This document shows positions 44,037 to 54,261 of a DNA stretch of 64,000 nt, piece by piece. The stretch covers positions 2,145,058 through 2,209,057 of the forward strand of contig NZ_CH672376.1 in assembly GCF_000153105.1 (NCBI RefSeq), in the 5' to 3' direction. The notes beneath the pieces were generated by a model. It saw only the letters and a program-made list of their open reading frames with translations. It ran no database searches and had not been told where the DNA came from. How positions within the stretch are numbered: position 1 is the stretch's first letter; every line of letters starts with the position of its first letter. A program made the position numbers and the translations under genes. Origin of the DNA: Blastopirellula marina DSM 3645. GTDB taxonomy: Bacteria; Planctomycetota; Planctomycetia; Pirellulales; Pirellulaceae.

Positions 44037-44828
44037 TCACGCCGCTTTTGATTTCTTCCGCTTTTTTGCTTTCGCATACAGGACGGCGTTGCCCCGTTTG
44101 CCGATGATCTCGGCGGCGCCGGTTTCGCGCAGGCAGTAGGCGATGCGTTGAGCGATCCACCGTTGGCAAGTGAGCATGCGGGCCAGATCGCCGGTATCAA
44201 ATTCTTGGGGCAGCTTGCCGGGCAAAAATTTCCAGAGTTGATCGGCCGTTTTGATGCGACGGGTCTCGATCACTTCGACCAAGTGCGTATCTTCGACGGT
44301 ATGGTCGTTCTGACGTTTGCGGCGCCGTCGTCCATGTCCCGGCAGGCGATGCTCTTCGATATGGATCAGCGGCACTTCCAACGTGAGATTGGCGTGTGGA
44401 AAAACCTTGGTGAAATAAACCAACTCGTCAAACAGATCGAGCCAGGTCCCTTTCTTGGGGCTGAGCCGGTTGCTGAGGATCTTACCACCGCTGCTGGCGC
44501 GCTTGATGATTCGCTTCCGCTGGATCAGCGGTTTGACGACGCGAACGGGCCGCTGCTCGACCAGCGCTGCGATCTTGGGACCAATCGCCGAGAGCGACGC
44601 GCACTGCACTTCGACTAATTCTTCGCCGACGACGGCGTCAATTCGATAACGGCCAAAACGGACCTCGGTCGCGGCGTCTGCGCCCGCATAGAGATTTTTC
44701 AGTTGACGGTGAAGTGACTTTTCCACGACGCGATCTGCGGCTGAAGGAGGAGCGGGAAGTATTGCGCCAATCGGAAAAATGAGCCGAAGGCGGAACCGGA
44801 TCTTGAATTCGTACCGATTTTGGTTCAA
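44037..44828 (-). CDS. PD-(D/E)XK nuclease-like protein with C-terminal winged helix
   Basis: About 263 residues from a TTG at 44828; the true start is uncertain because no ATG or clean ribosome-binding site precedes VVEKSLHRQL. The N-terminal half fits a PD-(D/E)XK core: VEKSLHRQLKNLYAG, then TEVRFGRYRIDAVVGEELVEVQCA with a candidate Asp and an E-x-Q pair. The C-terminus (TGDLARMLTCQRWIAQRIAYCLRETGAAEI) looks like a winged helix. A highly basic run GHGRRRRKRQ lies between. A DNA-acting enzyme is inferred, not proven. It may be transcribed with the downstream A/B operon. Confidence 0.6.
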   Translation of the reverse strand: MNQNRYEFKIRFRLRLIFPIGAILPAPPSAADRVVEKSLHRQLKNLYAGADAATEVRFGRYRIDAVVGEELVEVQCASLSAIGPKIAALVEQRPVRVVKPLIQRKRIIKRASSGGKILSNRLSPKKGTWLDLFDELVYFTKVFPHANLTLEVPLIHIEEHRLPGHGRRRRKRQNDHTVEDTHLVEVIETRRIKTADQLWKFLPGKLPQEFDTGDLARMLTCQRWIAQRIAYCLRETGAAEIIGKRGNAVLYAKAKKRKKSKAA

Positions 44829-44944
44829 ATGGACGTTTGAATGTTTCCTCTCTCGACACGTTTTCGAAGGATGAGTCGCCGCGCTGGCGCGGTTAAAATA
44901 GGGGTCACCCTACTCTTCCTGGGCGAAACGTTGAAGGTCAATTG

Positions 44945-45802
44945 ATGATTCCCCGCCCCCTTTGGATCTGCTGCGTGGCCGAAATAGTCGGCACCTTCCT
45001 GCTGATTTTTTTCGGCTTAGGCGCCGTGCAAACGGCCGTGTTGCATGGGGACTTGGCCGGACTTTGGCAGGTCGGGATCGTCTGGGGCGTTGCGATCATG
45101 CTGGCCATTTATACGATCGGGCCGATCAGCGGCGCTCATATCAACCCGGCGATCACGATCGGACTGTCGACATGGGGACTGTTTCCGGCGCGGCGCGTCG
45201 CCCCCTATGTCGGATCACAGCTCGTCGGCGCGATTGCGGCGGCGGCGTTGTTGTTTGCGATCAATGCGTCTTATTTCGGTGCGACGGAAGCCGAGCGAGG
45301 GATCGTGCGGGGAGAACCGGCCAGCATCGTGACGGCGATGTGTTTTGGCGAGTACTATCCCAACCCCGGCAAACTGGGCGGCGCCGCGGTGACGGACGCC
45401 GACTTGGCGGTTTGGGAGGCCGGTTTTAGTCAGCCGATGGCCTGGTTGGCCGAAGCCGTGGGGACCGCGATCTTGGCGATGGTCGTGTTGGCGACGACCG
45501 AAAAAGAAAACCTGGGCGGGCCCAAGAATCTGGCGCCGGTCTTTATTGGTTTATGCGTCGCGGTGCTGATTTGCGTGATCGCGCCGCTTACCCAGGCCTG
45601 TTTTAATCCGGCTCGCGATTTTGGGCCGCGGCTGTTCGCCTATTTCGCCGGTTGGGGAAGCGCGGCGATTCCGGGGCCCAACGGAATCGGCATGGTTACC
45701 GTTTACATCGTTGCGCCGATTGTCGGCTCGATCGTGGGTTGCGGTCTGTATCAAAAATTGGTGCGACCGTACGTGATCGAACCGACGCCGACGGCGGACT
45801 AG
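44945..45802 (+). CDS. glpF: Aquaglyceroporin (glycerol facilitator GlpF-like)
   Basis: Major intrinsic protein of the inner membrane passing glycerol, water and related small solutes. The 285-residue protein has six helices and two NPA half-helices: HINPAI (67-69) and NPARDFGPR (221-223). The Asp after the second NPA (NPARD) is the mark of glycerol facilitators rather than pure aquaporins. ATG 44945 has GAAGG upstream; a TTG three bases earlier is also in frame. No glpK is nearby; the next gene downstream is a G3E GTPase. Confidence 0.92.
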   Translation: MIPRPLWICCVAEIVGTFLLIFFGLGAVQTAVLHGDLAGLWQVGIVWGVAIMLAIYTIGPISGAHINPAITIGLSTWGLFPARRVAPYVGSQLVGAIAAAALLFAINASYFGATEAERGIVRGEPASIVTAMCFGEYYPNPGKLGGAAVTDADLAVWEAGFSQPMAWLAEAVGTAILAMVVLATTEKENLGGPKNLAPVFIGLCVAVLICVIAPLTQACFNPARDFGPRLFAYFAGWGSAAIPGPNGIGMVTVYIVAPIVGSIVGCGLYQKLVRPYVIEPTPTAD

Positions 45803-45846
45803 TTTCCCAATCCATCATTCGACCATTATTTTCTCGGAGCACTCGC

Positions 45847-46971
45847 ATGTCGACTTCCGCCAATGAAACCGGCTTGATTCGTTTTGTCATGATCGGCGGA
45901 TTTTTGGGCGCCGGCAAAACGACCACGATCGGCCGTTTGGCTCAGCACTATCGCGATCAGGGTTTGAACGTCGGGATCGTCACCAACGATCAGGCGACCG
46001 ATCTGGTCGACACGCAGATGCTGCGCTCGCAAGGTTTTCGGGTGGGAGAAGTCGCCGGCGCATGCTTCTGTTGCAACTTCAACGAATTGACCGGCACGGT
46101 GGAAAAGCTGGCCGCCGAAGATCGTCCCGACATCGTCATCGCCGAGCCGGTCGGCAGCTGCACTGATCTGGTCGCGACCGTCGTACAGCCGCTGGTTCGC
46201 ATGTTTGACGCTCAGTTTGACGTCGCTCCTTACGGCGTGATTTTGAAACCGTCGCACGGGCTCCGTATTTTGCAGGGAGAAGATAGCGGCGGCTTCTCTC
46301 CCAAAGCGGCCTACATCTTCAAAAAGCAGTTGGAAGAAGCCGATTTTGTGATCATCAATCGAATCGACGAACTCGACGCCGAAAAAGTCGATCTACTCGC
46401 CAGCTTGATTACGGAAGCGTTTCCCGGAACGCCGATCCTGCGGACATCGGCCAAGACCGGCGCCGGCTTTGACGCGTTGGTGGAGTTGATCGATCAACGC
46501 GGCGAGTTTGGCAAAAAGATCCTCGATATTGACTACGACGTCTATGCCGAAGGAGAAGCCGAACTGGGCTGGCTCAACAGCAGTTTGAAGGCGACCGCTT
46601 CGGAGGCGTTTGACCTGGACGCTTTTCTGATGGCGATCATGAACGCGATGCAAAAGACATTGGCGAACTCGCATGCGGAAACAGCCCACCTAAAGACGAT
46701 TGGCCTGTGGGAAGGTTTTTACGGAGTCGCTAATTTGGTCAGCAGCGATACCGCGCCGATCCTCTCTTTGCCCTCGAACTGCCAGGCCAAAGAAGCCGAC
46801 GTGGTGGTCAATGCGCGGGTCGGAATCTCGCCGGAAGAACTGCGCCAGCAAGTCGACGATGCGATTGACGCGGCGGCGAAGAAGTTTGGCGTGCGGATTG
46901 AACGACAGCAAACGCAATACTTTCGGCCAGGGCGTCCGGTTCCGACGCACCGGTTTTCGGCGCCGAAGTAG
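45847..46971 (+). CDS. G3E-family metallochaperone GTPase (CobW/P47K-like)
   Basis: A 374-residue P-loop GTPase: [11 protein letters not shown] (Walker A, about 17-27) and the Cys-rich switch motif CFCC (C73, C75, C76) that binds metal in CobW/YeiR/HypB relatives. VIAEPVGSC replaces the usual ExxG acid-switch and NRIDELD is the guanine-specificity motif. The C-terminal half ([22 protein letters not shown] ... [16 protein letters not shown]) is a CobW-C-like domain. The metal and client are unknown. It lies 44 bases after the glpF-like gene, likely in the same transcript. Confidence 0.88.
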   Translation: MSTSANETGLIRFVMIGGFLGAGKTTTIGRLAQHYRDQGLNVGIVTNDQATDLVDTQMLRSQGFRVGEVAGACFCCNFNELTGTVEKLAAEDRPDIVIAEPVGSCTDLVATVVQPLVRMFDAQFDVAPYGVILKPSHGLRILQGEDSGGFSPKAAYIFKKQLEEADFVIINRIDELDAEKVDLLASLITEAFPGTPILRTSAKTGAGFDALVELIDQRGEFGKKILDIDYDVYAEGEAELGWLNSSLKATASEAFDLDAFLMAIMNAMQKTLANSHAETAHLKTIGLWEGFYGVANLVSSDTAPILSLPSNCQAKEADVVVNARVGISPEELRQQVDDAIDAAAKKFGVRIERQQTQYFRPGRPVPTHRFSAPK

Positions 46972-46997
46972 AAGTAAAGCGGAGAGCGGTGGCTTGG

Positions 46998-47555
46998 TTA
47001 GGGCGCTAGGTCGCGAATGACTCGGCAGGGATTTCCGGCGGCTAAGACGCCGGGCGGGATGGTTTTGGTGACGACGCTGCCGGCGCCGATTACCGTTTTC
47101 GAGCCGATGTTGACGCCTGGGCAGATGATCGCTCCACCGCCGATCCAGACATCGGAACCAATCGTAATCGGCTTCCCAAATTCTTGTGTTCGTCGCAGTT
47201 GGGCGTTCAGCGGATGCGTCGCCGTATAGAGGTGGACCCCGGGGCCCAGAAATGTGAAGTCGCCGATCCGTACCTCGCAAACATCAAGCACGATGCAGTT
47301 GAAATTGAAATAGACGCGCTCGCCGAGATAGATATTGGTTCCATAGTCGCAAAAGAACGGCGGCTGAATCCAGGCCGAATCGCCTCCGTCGCCGAGCAAC
47401 TGCTGCAAAATCTCGCGACGTTCCGCTGACTGACGTTGGCGCGTCGCGTTGAAGTCGTAACAAAGATCTTCCGCTCTGGCTCGCGCGGCGGTCAGCTGTG
47501 GGGCAAGTGCGTCATACAACTCGCCGGCCAACATTTTTTCTCGTTCGGTGGGCAC
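46998..47555 (-). CDS. Sugar O-acetyltransferase (Maa/LacA-like, left-handed beta helix)
   Basis: A 185-residue hexapeptide-repeat acetyltransferase of the maltose/galactoside type: TEREKMLAGELYDALAPQL, FFCDYGTNIYLGERVYFNFNC, LYTATHPLNAQLR with the catalytic His, and WIGGGAIICPGVNIGSKTVIGAGSVVTKTI. It should acetylate a sugar using acetyl-CoA. The GTG start at 47555 is preferred: AAGGGAG lies about nine bases upstream and the protein then begins at the family N-terminus. A start at 47765 would add 70 unrelated residues. Convergent with the G3E GTPase gene. Confidence 0.92.
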   Translation of the reverse strand: MPTEREKMLAGELYDALAPQLTAARARAEDLCYDFNATRQRQSAERREILQQLLGDGGDSAWIQPPFFCDYGTNIYLGERVYFNFNCIVLDVCEVRIGDFTFLGPGVHLYTATHPLNAQLRRTQEFGKPITIGSDVWIGGGAIICPGVNIGSKTVIGAGSVVTKTIPPGVLAAGNPCRVIRDLAP

Positions 47556-47575
47556 AGCGTCTTCTCCCTTGCAAT

Positions 47576-47740
47576 CTACTGGATTGATTGGTGCGGCCCG
47601 ACCATCGATTGATGGTTCACGCGCCGCAGGCCTTCCAGGGGGCGATCGAGATCGGCGATCAGCATCATGATAACCACAAAGCGGAGCACCATGTCCAGAG
47701 TGGCAATCGGACGACTCGCGCCCACTACCGAGTCGATGGA
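47576..47740 (-). pseudogene. Remnant of a DUF4239-like membrane protein gene
   Basis: An open reading frame at the 3' end of the gap 47556-47927 encodes SVVGASRPIATLDMVLRFVVIMMLIADLDRP and then LEGLRRVNHQSM. This matches the C-terminal helix and DLDRPxxGLxxVxxQ motif of DUF4239 proteins as I remember them. Only about 55 residues remain, and the sequence upstream has no matching domain. The rest of the gap holds no other gene that I can see. Confidence 0.5.
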
Positions 47741-47927
47741 GGCTCTGTTCTGCGGCGGCCAACACGACCGCCTATGGGATGAAGTAAGGGCCCACCGCGG
47801 CAGATAGCCCCGCGGAGACGCTTGCATTCACTAGAAACCAGCTTCCCCAACCCTGCAATAGGAATGGGCCAAGTCAGATAGGTCGGATTGTGCAGTAGGT
47901 GCACTCGTGCTGTCGCAGGCCATTTCG

Positions 47928-48974
47928 TTACACGGTGCAAACCGCCGGTTGGTGGGAATTGGCGTAACGCTGCGAAATTCGGACAAACTCGTGACTGCAG
48001 CGCTGGAATGCGGCGACGATAAGCGGGTCGAAATGCTCGCCGGCTTCGGCGATGATCATCGCTTCCGCTTCGTCATGAGGAATCGCATCTTTGTAGACGC
48101 GGCGCGTCGTCAATGCGTCATAGACGTCAGCAATCGCCACGATGCGGGCCGCCAGCGGAATCTGCTGACCCATGAGTGCGTAAGGATAGCCGAATCCGTT
48201 CCATTTTTCGTGGTGTCCGATCGCGATGTCGCGAGCAACCTGCAAGAAGCGAGCATGCGGAAACTGACAGAGCGCGGCGTCCAGCGTTTCGGCGCCGATG
48301 ATCGTGTGTCGTTTCATGACCTCGAATTCTTCTTCGGTCAGCTTGCCTGGCTTTAGCAACACCGAGTCGGGAATGCCGACCTTGCCGATATCATGCAGCG
48401 GGCTGGTTTGAAAAACCAGGCGAATAAACTCGGCGTCAATTTCTTCCGGAAAAGCGGACGACGCGGCTAACTCTTCCGCCAAGCGTCGTGCGTAAAGTCG
48501 CACGCGCTCGAGATGTTGGCCGGTGTCGGTATCGCGCGATTCGGCGAGTCGAGCCAGCGCGAAGATGACCAGGTCGCGCGTTTCGAGCGCCAGCACGCGC
48601 CGGCCGGCCTGAATCCGCGCGAGTAACTCAGGCGGATTGAACGGTTTGACGATAAAGTCATCGGCGCCGGCCGCCATGCCTTCGACGATCTCATCGCGCG
48701 CGCCATGACTGGTCAACAGGATGACATAGATGTAGTGATCGGACTGCCGGCGACGAACTTCGCGACAAAACTCGAGACCATTTACGATCGGCATCTCCCA
48801 GTCGGTGACGACCAGGTTGATGTTTTGCGACTCCAGCACGCGCAACGCTTCGGCTCCGTTAGCGGCGGACCAGACGCGAAAGTTGTGTGCTTCGAGCGCA
48901 TATCGCAAGAGGTCGAGCGAGATGTCATCGTCGTCGACAATCAGAATGTCCACAGCAGGTTCAGTAGGCGTCAT
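47928..48974 (-). CDS. REC-HD-GYP response regulator (cyclic-di-GMP phosphodiesterase type)
   Basis: About 348 residues. The receiver domain has DILIVDDDD, the phospho-Asp in VVTDWEMP and the Lys in FIVKPFNP. It is followed by HD-GYP: SPLHDIGKVGIPDSVLLKPGKLT, GHHEKWNGFGYP and IVAIADVYDAL. In the family this hydrolyses cyclic-di-GMP when the receiver is active. The ATG at 48974 has GGAG nine bases upstream; the upstream kinase stop is at 48977-48979, leaving only two bases between. It is very likely the output partner of that kinase. Confidence 0.92.
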   Translation of the reverse strand: MTPTEPAVDILIVDDDDISLDLLRYALEAHNFRVWSAANGAEALRVLESQNINLVVTDWEMPIVNGLEFCREVRRRQSDHYIYVILLTSHGARDEIVEGMAAGADDFIVKPFNPPELLARIQAGRRVLALETRDLVIFALARLAESRDTDTGQHLERVRLYARRLAEELAASSAFPEEIDAEFIRLVFQTSPLHDIGKVGIPDSVLLKPGKLTEEEFEVMKRHTIIGAETLDAALCQFPHARFLQVARDIAIGHHEKWNGFGYPYALMGQQIPLAARIVAIADVYDALTTRRVYKDAIPHDEAEAMIIAEAGEHFDPLIVAAFQRCSHEFVRISQRYANSHQPAVCTV

Positions 48975-48976
48975 AT

Positions 48977-51900
48977 TCAACGTTCTCCGATTTCCGTCCC
49001 GGCAAGGAGGCGATCGATTGCCGATTCACATGTTTCCAAGCGTGCGACGACGCTCGAAAAGAGATCTGCAAGTTCTTCAGTTTGGCTGGCTTTGGCCGCT
49101 TGTTCTAACAGATCGGCCGCCGCAGCGACTTGTTTGGCCGAAATGTTGGCGGCCATACCTTTAAGCGAATGCGCCAACTGGGCGACCGCGTCGGCTCGAC
49201 CCGCAGCGACTTCTTCCGCTAAAGCGGCGGCGTCTTTTGTCGATCGATCGCGAAACTTATTCAAAATCAGGCGAGCCAAATCGTCATTGTCGCCGCAACG
49301 CGCCAGCAGATCGTCCACGTCGATCGAGCTTTCGATTTCGGTGGGATCGATGACGAATTCTTCCAGGTGATCGGTTTCTTCTTCCAAGCTCAACAGATCC
49401 ATTTCAGCGACGCTTGAGTCCTTGCGAGAAAGACAGTCGACGATCGTGTCGATCAGTTCGCTTCGATTGACCGGCTTCATCACGTAGCCGTTCATGCCGG
49501 CGGCCAGGCAGCGTTCTTTGTCGCCGAGAACCGCTTGAGCGGTCAGCGCCACGATGGGCAAATTCGCTAACTCGGGATGTCCATTTTCGGCGAGATTGCG
49601 AATCATGCGCGTCGCGGCGAAGCCATCCATTTCCGGCATTTCGCAGTCCATCAGCACCAGGTCGAACTGTCCGCTTTGAATCTTTTCGACCGCTTGACGC
49701 CCATTTTCGGCGAGCGAAACCTGGAACCCTTCCGACTGCAGGATTTCTTTTGCGACGATACGATTGATTTCGTTATCGTCGACAACCAGGATAGCGCCTT
49801 CCAGTGGAGCTCGCTCACGGACCGGCTGTTGGTTTTCGACTTTCTCCACTTTTTGCTTCGGAGAACGCTCGCCGGTTAACGCGACCAGCGCATCAAGCAG
49901 GCGAGTTTGCCGAACCGGTTTCGGCAAGCAAACCATCTCCAGCTTTTTCAATTCGGCGTGCGGAATCGTGTGTTCGTACGAGGTGAGCATTAACAATCGG
50001 GTTTCGTGCAGCATTTGATGGTCGTTGATCAAATGCGCCAGACGGAGGCCGTCGAGCTCAGGCATCAAGTGATCCAGGATCGCCAATTGATAAGGGACAT
50101 TCCGTTTGGCGGCGTCTTCCAACAGCGCCAACGCGCGACGGCCATTGCCGGCGGTAGAAACTTCGACTCCCCACGATTGCAATTGTTCTTTGATGACCTG
50201 CAGATTCATGTGGTTGTCGTCGACCGCCAACACGCGCAATCCCTGGATGTTGGGAATGAGGTTGCAAGTCGATCGTTCGATCGCTTGCAACGGCAGCGTG
50301 AACCAGAAAGTCGAGCCTTTGCCGACTTCGCTCTCGACGCCGATTTCACCTCCCATCAATTCCACCAACTGCTTGCAGATCGCCAAACCCAACCCGGTGC
50401 CGCCGTAACTGCGCGTCGTCGACGCGTCAACTTGCGAGAAGGCTTTAAACAATCGCTGCATTTTGGAGCGGGGAACGCCGATGCCGGTGTCTTCGACCGA
50501 AAAGCGGATGCGAGCGATCGCGTCGTGGGACGACGCGACAGAGCGTTCGCGCTCGACACGCAAATAGACTCCTCCGGTCTCGGTGAACTTCACCGCATTG
50601 GCGAACAAGTTCACCAATACCTGACGGATGCGTTCGCAGTCGCCGATCGCCGCCTGGGGAACATCGGTCGCGACGCTGCTGTTCAGTTCCAGCCCGGTCA
50701 TGCGGCACTGCGGTGCGAACATTTCCGGGACCGACTCGATCAGGTCGGTCAGCACGAACTCGGTCTGCTCCAGTTCAATACCGCCGGCTTCGATCTTCGA
50801 GAGATCCAGAATGTCATTGATCAGATGCAGCAGCGAACTAGCCGACGACTTGGCGAGTTCGACAAATCGGCCTTGCTGATCATCCAATTTGGTCGTATGC
50901 AGCAGATCAAGAAAGCCGATCACGCCGTTCAGCGGCGTGCGGATTTCATGACTCATGCTGGCCAGGAACGTGCTTTTCGCTTCGTTAGCCGCTTCGGCCG
51001 CTTTGATTTCATCCGTCAGTTGCAGCGCTTTGCGATGCTCCGTGATGTCTTCTACCGTTCCTTCGTAGTACAGCACGTCTCCGTTTTGATTTCGTCGCGC
51101 CGACGCGTTCTCCGAGATCCACGCGAATGTTCCGTCGCCGCGACGAATCTCTGACTCGAAGTTGAAGACGACGCCGTTCTGATGGATTTCGTCCACAAAT
51201 TCATCACGCCGATCCCGATTGACGTAAACGTCCGTCGCGACGTTTTTAATATCATCGCGTAACGAAGCGAGATCGGGGTAACCCAGCATCCGGGCAAGCG
51301 CCGGGTTGGCGGTCACAAAGAACCCTTCCGGCGTCGTTTGATAGATCCCTTCAACGGCGTTTTCAAAGATCTCGCGAAAGCGTCGTTCGGCTTCGCTGCG
51401 CTGCTTCATCTCGCAGTTCACTTTGGCCAACACGCGATTGTATTCGGCGGCGATCTGACCGACTTCGGTGTGCGGTTCGACATGCACGTCGTCGGAGAAG
51501 TCCCCCAAATTGCGTTGTCGCTGCATGTCGGTCAGCAGGTCGATCAGTTCGGTGCTGGCCCCATGTTCCGAGATGTTCAGTCCCCGCAGCTCATGATCCC
51601 GAGGAACGCGGAACGGCATCACCAAATTGGCGAGCGAGATGAATGCATAGCCGCCGCCAAACGCCCAGACGAAGCAAGTTCCGACGCCCAGTAGTTGCAC
51701 GCCCAGCTGTTGCCAACGAGTCACCCCTTCGCCGAAGTGAACCGGGTCGGCCAACAGCGCCAAAGCGACCGTGCCAAAGCAGCCGGCACAAGCATGCGCA
51801 GGAACGGCGCCGATGACATCGTCAATTTTCATTTTTGGCAGCAAGTAGGTGACGCCGCTGCAGATCAGACCCGAACCGGCTCCGACCAGCGCCGCCGCCC

Positions 51901-52756
51901 AAGGCGCCAAGATATGGCAAGACGCGGTCACGCCCACCAAGCCGGCGATGGCGCCGTTCATCACTTGCCCGACATCGGGGCGCTTGTGGACCCACTTGGA
52001 CAGGACCAGGCAAGTCAACGCGCCCATCGCGCCAGCGAGATTTGTATTCACCAGAATTTTAGGAACGTCACTGTTCATGCTGAGCGTGCTGCCGCCGTTG
52101 AAGCCAAACCAGCCAAACCACAGCACCAGCGCGCCAAACGTCGCCAGCGTCAAGTTGTGTCCGGAGATCGGGCGGTCTTCGCCGCCGTCAAAGCGACCAA
52201 TTCGCGGACCAATCACCACCACCGCCGCCAAAGCGACCCAGCCGCCGACCGAGTGAACGACCGTCGAACCGGCGAAGTCAATGAAGCCCAGTTGAGCAAG
52301 CCAACCGGTCGGCGTGCCTTCGATCGCACCCCCCCAGGCCCAATGCCCAAACAGCGGATAAATGATGGCCGAGACAAATAGACTGATCAGCAGGTAGCCC
52401 TGGAAACGGATACGTTCGGCCACGGCGCCTGAGATAATCGTGGTGGCCGTGCCGCAAAAGACCAACTGAAAGAAGAGGAAGGCCATGAGCCAAGGAGACG
52501 CGGAATCCTCTAAAAGAAAGTTGGTCGTACCGAATAACCCGTGATAACTGGCGCCAAACATTAGCGCGAATCCAAACGCCCAGAAGATGACGCTTGAAAC
52601 GCAGAAGTCGATCAGATTCTTGAGCGCCACATTGAAGCTGTTTTTGGCCCGGGCCATGCCGCTTTCCAGCAAGCAAAAACCTCCTTGCATCAACATGACC
52701 AAAGCGGCGCAAATCAGCATCCAGGCGATATCAAGAGATGGATCAGCAGCGGACAT
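48977..52756 (-). CDS. Ammonium transporter-hybrid histidine kinase fusion (Amt-HK)
   Basis: About 1,259 residues. Residues 1-400 are an Amt-type transporter with the twin histidines in TVVHSVGGW and [13 protein letters not shown]-like linker, a PAS domain ([20 protein letters not shown]), the histidine kinase ([43 protein letters not shown]), two receivers ([25 protein letters not shown]) and an Hpt domain ([11 protein letters not shown]) follow. It should sense ammonium and relay phosphate. ATG 52756 gives a normal Amt N-terminus; an upstream start at 52867 would add 37 residues. Known relatives are the Kuenenia Amt5-type sensors. Confidence 0.93.
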   Translation of the reverse strand: MSAADPSLDIAWMLICAALVMLMQGGFCLLESGMARAKNSFNVALKNLIDFCVSSVIFWAFGFALMFGASYHGLFGTTNFLLEDSASPWLMAFLFFQLVFCGTATTIISGAVAERIRFQGYLLISLFVSAIIYPLFGHWAWGGAIEGTPTGWLAQLGFIDFAGSTVVHSVGGWVALAAVVVIGPRIGRFDGGEDRPISGHNLTLATFGALVLWFGWFGFNGGSTLSMNSDVPKILVNTNLAGAMGALTCLVLSKWVHKRPDVGQVMNGAIAGLVGVTASCHILAPWAAALVGAGSGLICSGVTYLLPKMKIDDVIGAVPAHACAGCFGTVALALLADPVHFGEGVTRWQQLGVQLLGVGTCFVWAFGGGYAFISLANLVMPFRVPRDHELRGLNISEHGASTELIDLLTDMQRQRNLGDFSDDVHVEPHTEVGQIAAEYNRVLAKVNCEMKQRSEAERRFREIFENAVEGIYQTTPEGFFVTANPALARMLGYPDLASLRDDIKNVATDVYVNRDRRDEFVDEIHQNGVVFNFESEIRRGDGTFAWISENASARRNQNGDVLYYEGTVEDITEHRKALQLTDEIKAAEAANEAKSTFLASMSHEIRTPLNGVIGFLDLLHTTKLDDQQGRFVELAKSSASSLLHLINDILDLSKIEAGGIELEQTEFVLTDLIESVPEMFAPQCRMTGLELNSSVATDVPQAAIGDCERIRQVLVNLFANAVKFTETGGVYLRVERERSVASSHDAIARIRFSVEDTGIGVPRSKMQRLFKAFSQVDASTTRSYGGTGLGLAICKQLVELMGGEIGVESEVGKGSTFWFTLPLQAIERSTCNLIPNIQGLRVLAVDDNHMNLQVIKEQLQSWGVEVSTAGNGRRALALLEDAAKRNVPYQLAILDHLMPELDGLRLAHLINDHQMLHETRLLMLTSYEHTIPHAELKKLEMVCLPKPVRQTRLLDALVALTGERSPKQKVEKVENQQPVRERAPLEGAILVVDDNEINRIVAKEILQSEGFQVSLAENGRQAVEKIQSGQFDLVLMDCEMPEMDGFAATRMIRNLAENGHPELANLPIVALTAQAVLGDKERCLAAGMNGYVMKPVNRSELIDTIVDCLSRKDSSVAEMDLLSLEEETDHLEEFVIDPTEIESSIDVDDLLARCGDNDDLARLILNKFRDRSTKDAAALAEEVAAGRADAVAQLAHSLKGMAANISAKQVAAAADLLEQAAKASQTEELADLFSSVVARLETCESAIDRLLAGTEIGER

Positions 52757-53136
52757 AGCGAAGTCTCGCGAGTAACAATTGTTGGGTGGGCAAAATCGAG
52801 AAACGCTTTCCGCCAAGAAGCGCGTTCCGATCGAAAGGGGCAGGTTAATTTTTGGGAGTGAATCCACAACCGTGAGAACTTGCAGGGCATCCCATAAGGG
52901 TGATCCTGAGCTCCCAAAGATTAGGTTACGAATAGCAAATCAAATGCTCTTTTTCAGGTAACAGCAGCCCACTAGGCGATTTAGCGCCTTTTGCGCATCG
53001 ATATTGGTCAGCGCCAGCGGCGCAATTGATACAGGTCGTCTGTAATGCCCGCAAAGCCTGCAGGAACGCGCAACAAAAAAGCTCGGTCTGAAAAGACCGA
53101 GCTGAGAAATGCGAAAGAATCCGACGGCGTGACAAT
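52757..53136. other. Intergenic region before Amt-HK and after the ExbD-like gene
   Basis: A 380-base gap. It should hold the Amt-HK promoter, but no sigma-54 site was convincing. It contains a terminator (53075-53103) for the operon on its right. Nothing else was recognised. Confidence 0.4.
53075..53103 (-). terminator. Rho-independent terminator of the ExbB/ExbD-like operon
   Basis: On the minus strand a ten-base perfect stem (agctcggtct / agaccgagct) with a four-base loop is followed by a run of Ts. It lies about 35 bases past the 53137 stop. Confidence 0.9.
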
Positions 53137-54261
53137 CTAGTCGAGCACGTTCGGTTTGGGGGCCGGCGTCGCCGGTTTGGGCGGCGGTTTCGGCGCATTG
53201 GGATCGACCACCGGTTCGGGGCCGAATTTCACTTTACCACCGACCGAAGTCGTATATTTCCAATCGGGCGCCTGCGGTTCCCAGCCGGACAGATAGTTGG
53301 CCTTGTCCGAGACGCGGCGCACGGCGACATAGGCTTCAAAGCTGTCGGGCATGACAAAGAAGCGGAAGTAGTACTTTTCCGGATTGGTCATCAGCAACAG
53401 TTTTTGGAAGCGAGAACGGGGGTTCTCGATCTCGGCGATCGAAAAACCTTCGCTCTCCCGCGGGGTGAGTCGCAAGCGGGGGTATCGGCCCGAGACGTAC
53501 ATTTCGGCTTTAAAGTAATCGTCTTGCAAGACGCGCTGGTTGAAGTCCTCGACAAACTCTTCGCCGTCGACTCCTTTCGCGGGATCTTTCACGTATTTCT
53601 TCAGTCCGCGGGAAAGCTGATATTCCGAGCGCTTTTTGGCGTCTTCACGCAACTCGGTCGGATTGAGCGGATAGATCTTATTGTTTACGCATAGAAAGAC
53701 CGCCTCTTTGATTCCCTCGGGGGCCGGCCGTGGATCGGGCAAATTAACAACCTTGGGAGGAAGTTGAGCTCGCGGTTTCGAGTCGTCCAATCTCGCTTCC
53801 AAGCTGGCCAGCTTCTCTAGGCTCGAGTTCAAATCGGTCGACAGTTTCTCGCGGATCTTTTTGTTCTCGCCGGCTTTCATCTGTGCTTCTTCTTGCACTT
53901 TTTGGGCGATCAGCGCTTTCTTCAACTCCCCTTCTTTGCCAACGAGCGTCGCTTCTTTGGCGACCGATTCCGACTGCAGACGCTTGAGCAATTCTTCCAG
54001 TTTCGACTCGTCTGGATTGAGCTCGTCAATCGAGGTCTCGACCTTCAGTTTTTCCTTATGAGCCTCTTCCAGTCTTTTGATCATCGCTTCGAGCGCCGCG
54101 GGATCGACCGCCGAAGTTTCGGCGATTCGTTCGACCGCTTTTTGCACGCCGAGCTGGACGACGACCAACACGATCAGCAAAATGCCGACCACGTTAAACA
54201 TCGTGTCAAGCAACGAGTCAAGTCCGCCGTCTTCGTCGTTGTCTGGTTTGCGTCTGGCCAT
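53137..54261 (-). CDS. ExbD/MotB-like protein with transmembrane Asp and coiled coil
   Basis: A 374-residue protein. A membrane helix LLDTMFNVVGILLIVLVVVQLGV carries an Asp (residue 19) where ExbD/MotB have the proton-binding one. A coiled coil (about 55-160) follows, then a periplasmic domain (EAVFLCVNNKIYPLNP ... YYFRFFVMPDSFEAYVAVRRV) and a Pro-rich tail. It is the last gene of a three-gene operon with 54261-55076 and 55077-56771; its ATG overlaps the previous stop by one base. The role in surface or envelope energetics is inferred from ExbB/ExbD analogy. Confidence 0.78.
   Translation of the reverse strand: MARRKPDNDEDGGLDSLLDTMFNVVGILLIVLVVVQLGVQKAVERIAETSAVDPAALEAMIKRLEEAHKEKLKVETSIDELNPDESKLEELLKRLQSESVAKEATLVGKEGELKKALIAQKVQEEAQMKAGENKKIREKLSTDLNSSLEKLASLEARLDDSKPRAQLPPKVVNLPDPRPAPEGIKEAVFLCVNNKIYPLNPTELREDAKKRSEYQLSRGLKKYVKDPAKGVDGEEFVEDFNQRVLQDDYFKAEMYVSGRYPRLRLTPRESEGFSIAEIENPRSRFQKLLLMTNPEKYYFRFFVMPDSFEAYVAVRRVSDKANYLSGWEPQAPDWKYTTSVGGKVKFGPEPVVDPNAPKPPPKPATPAPKPNVLD

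Noticed and set aside
52757..52920. Sigma-54 promoter upstream of the Amt-kinase gene
   Set aside because: No GGCAC-N5-TTGCA-like pair with correct spacing was found on the minus strand.
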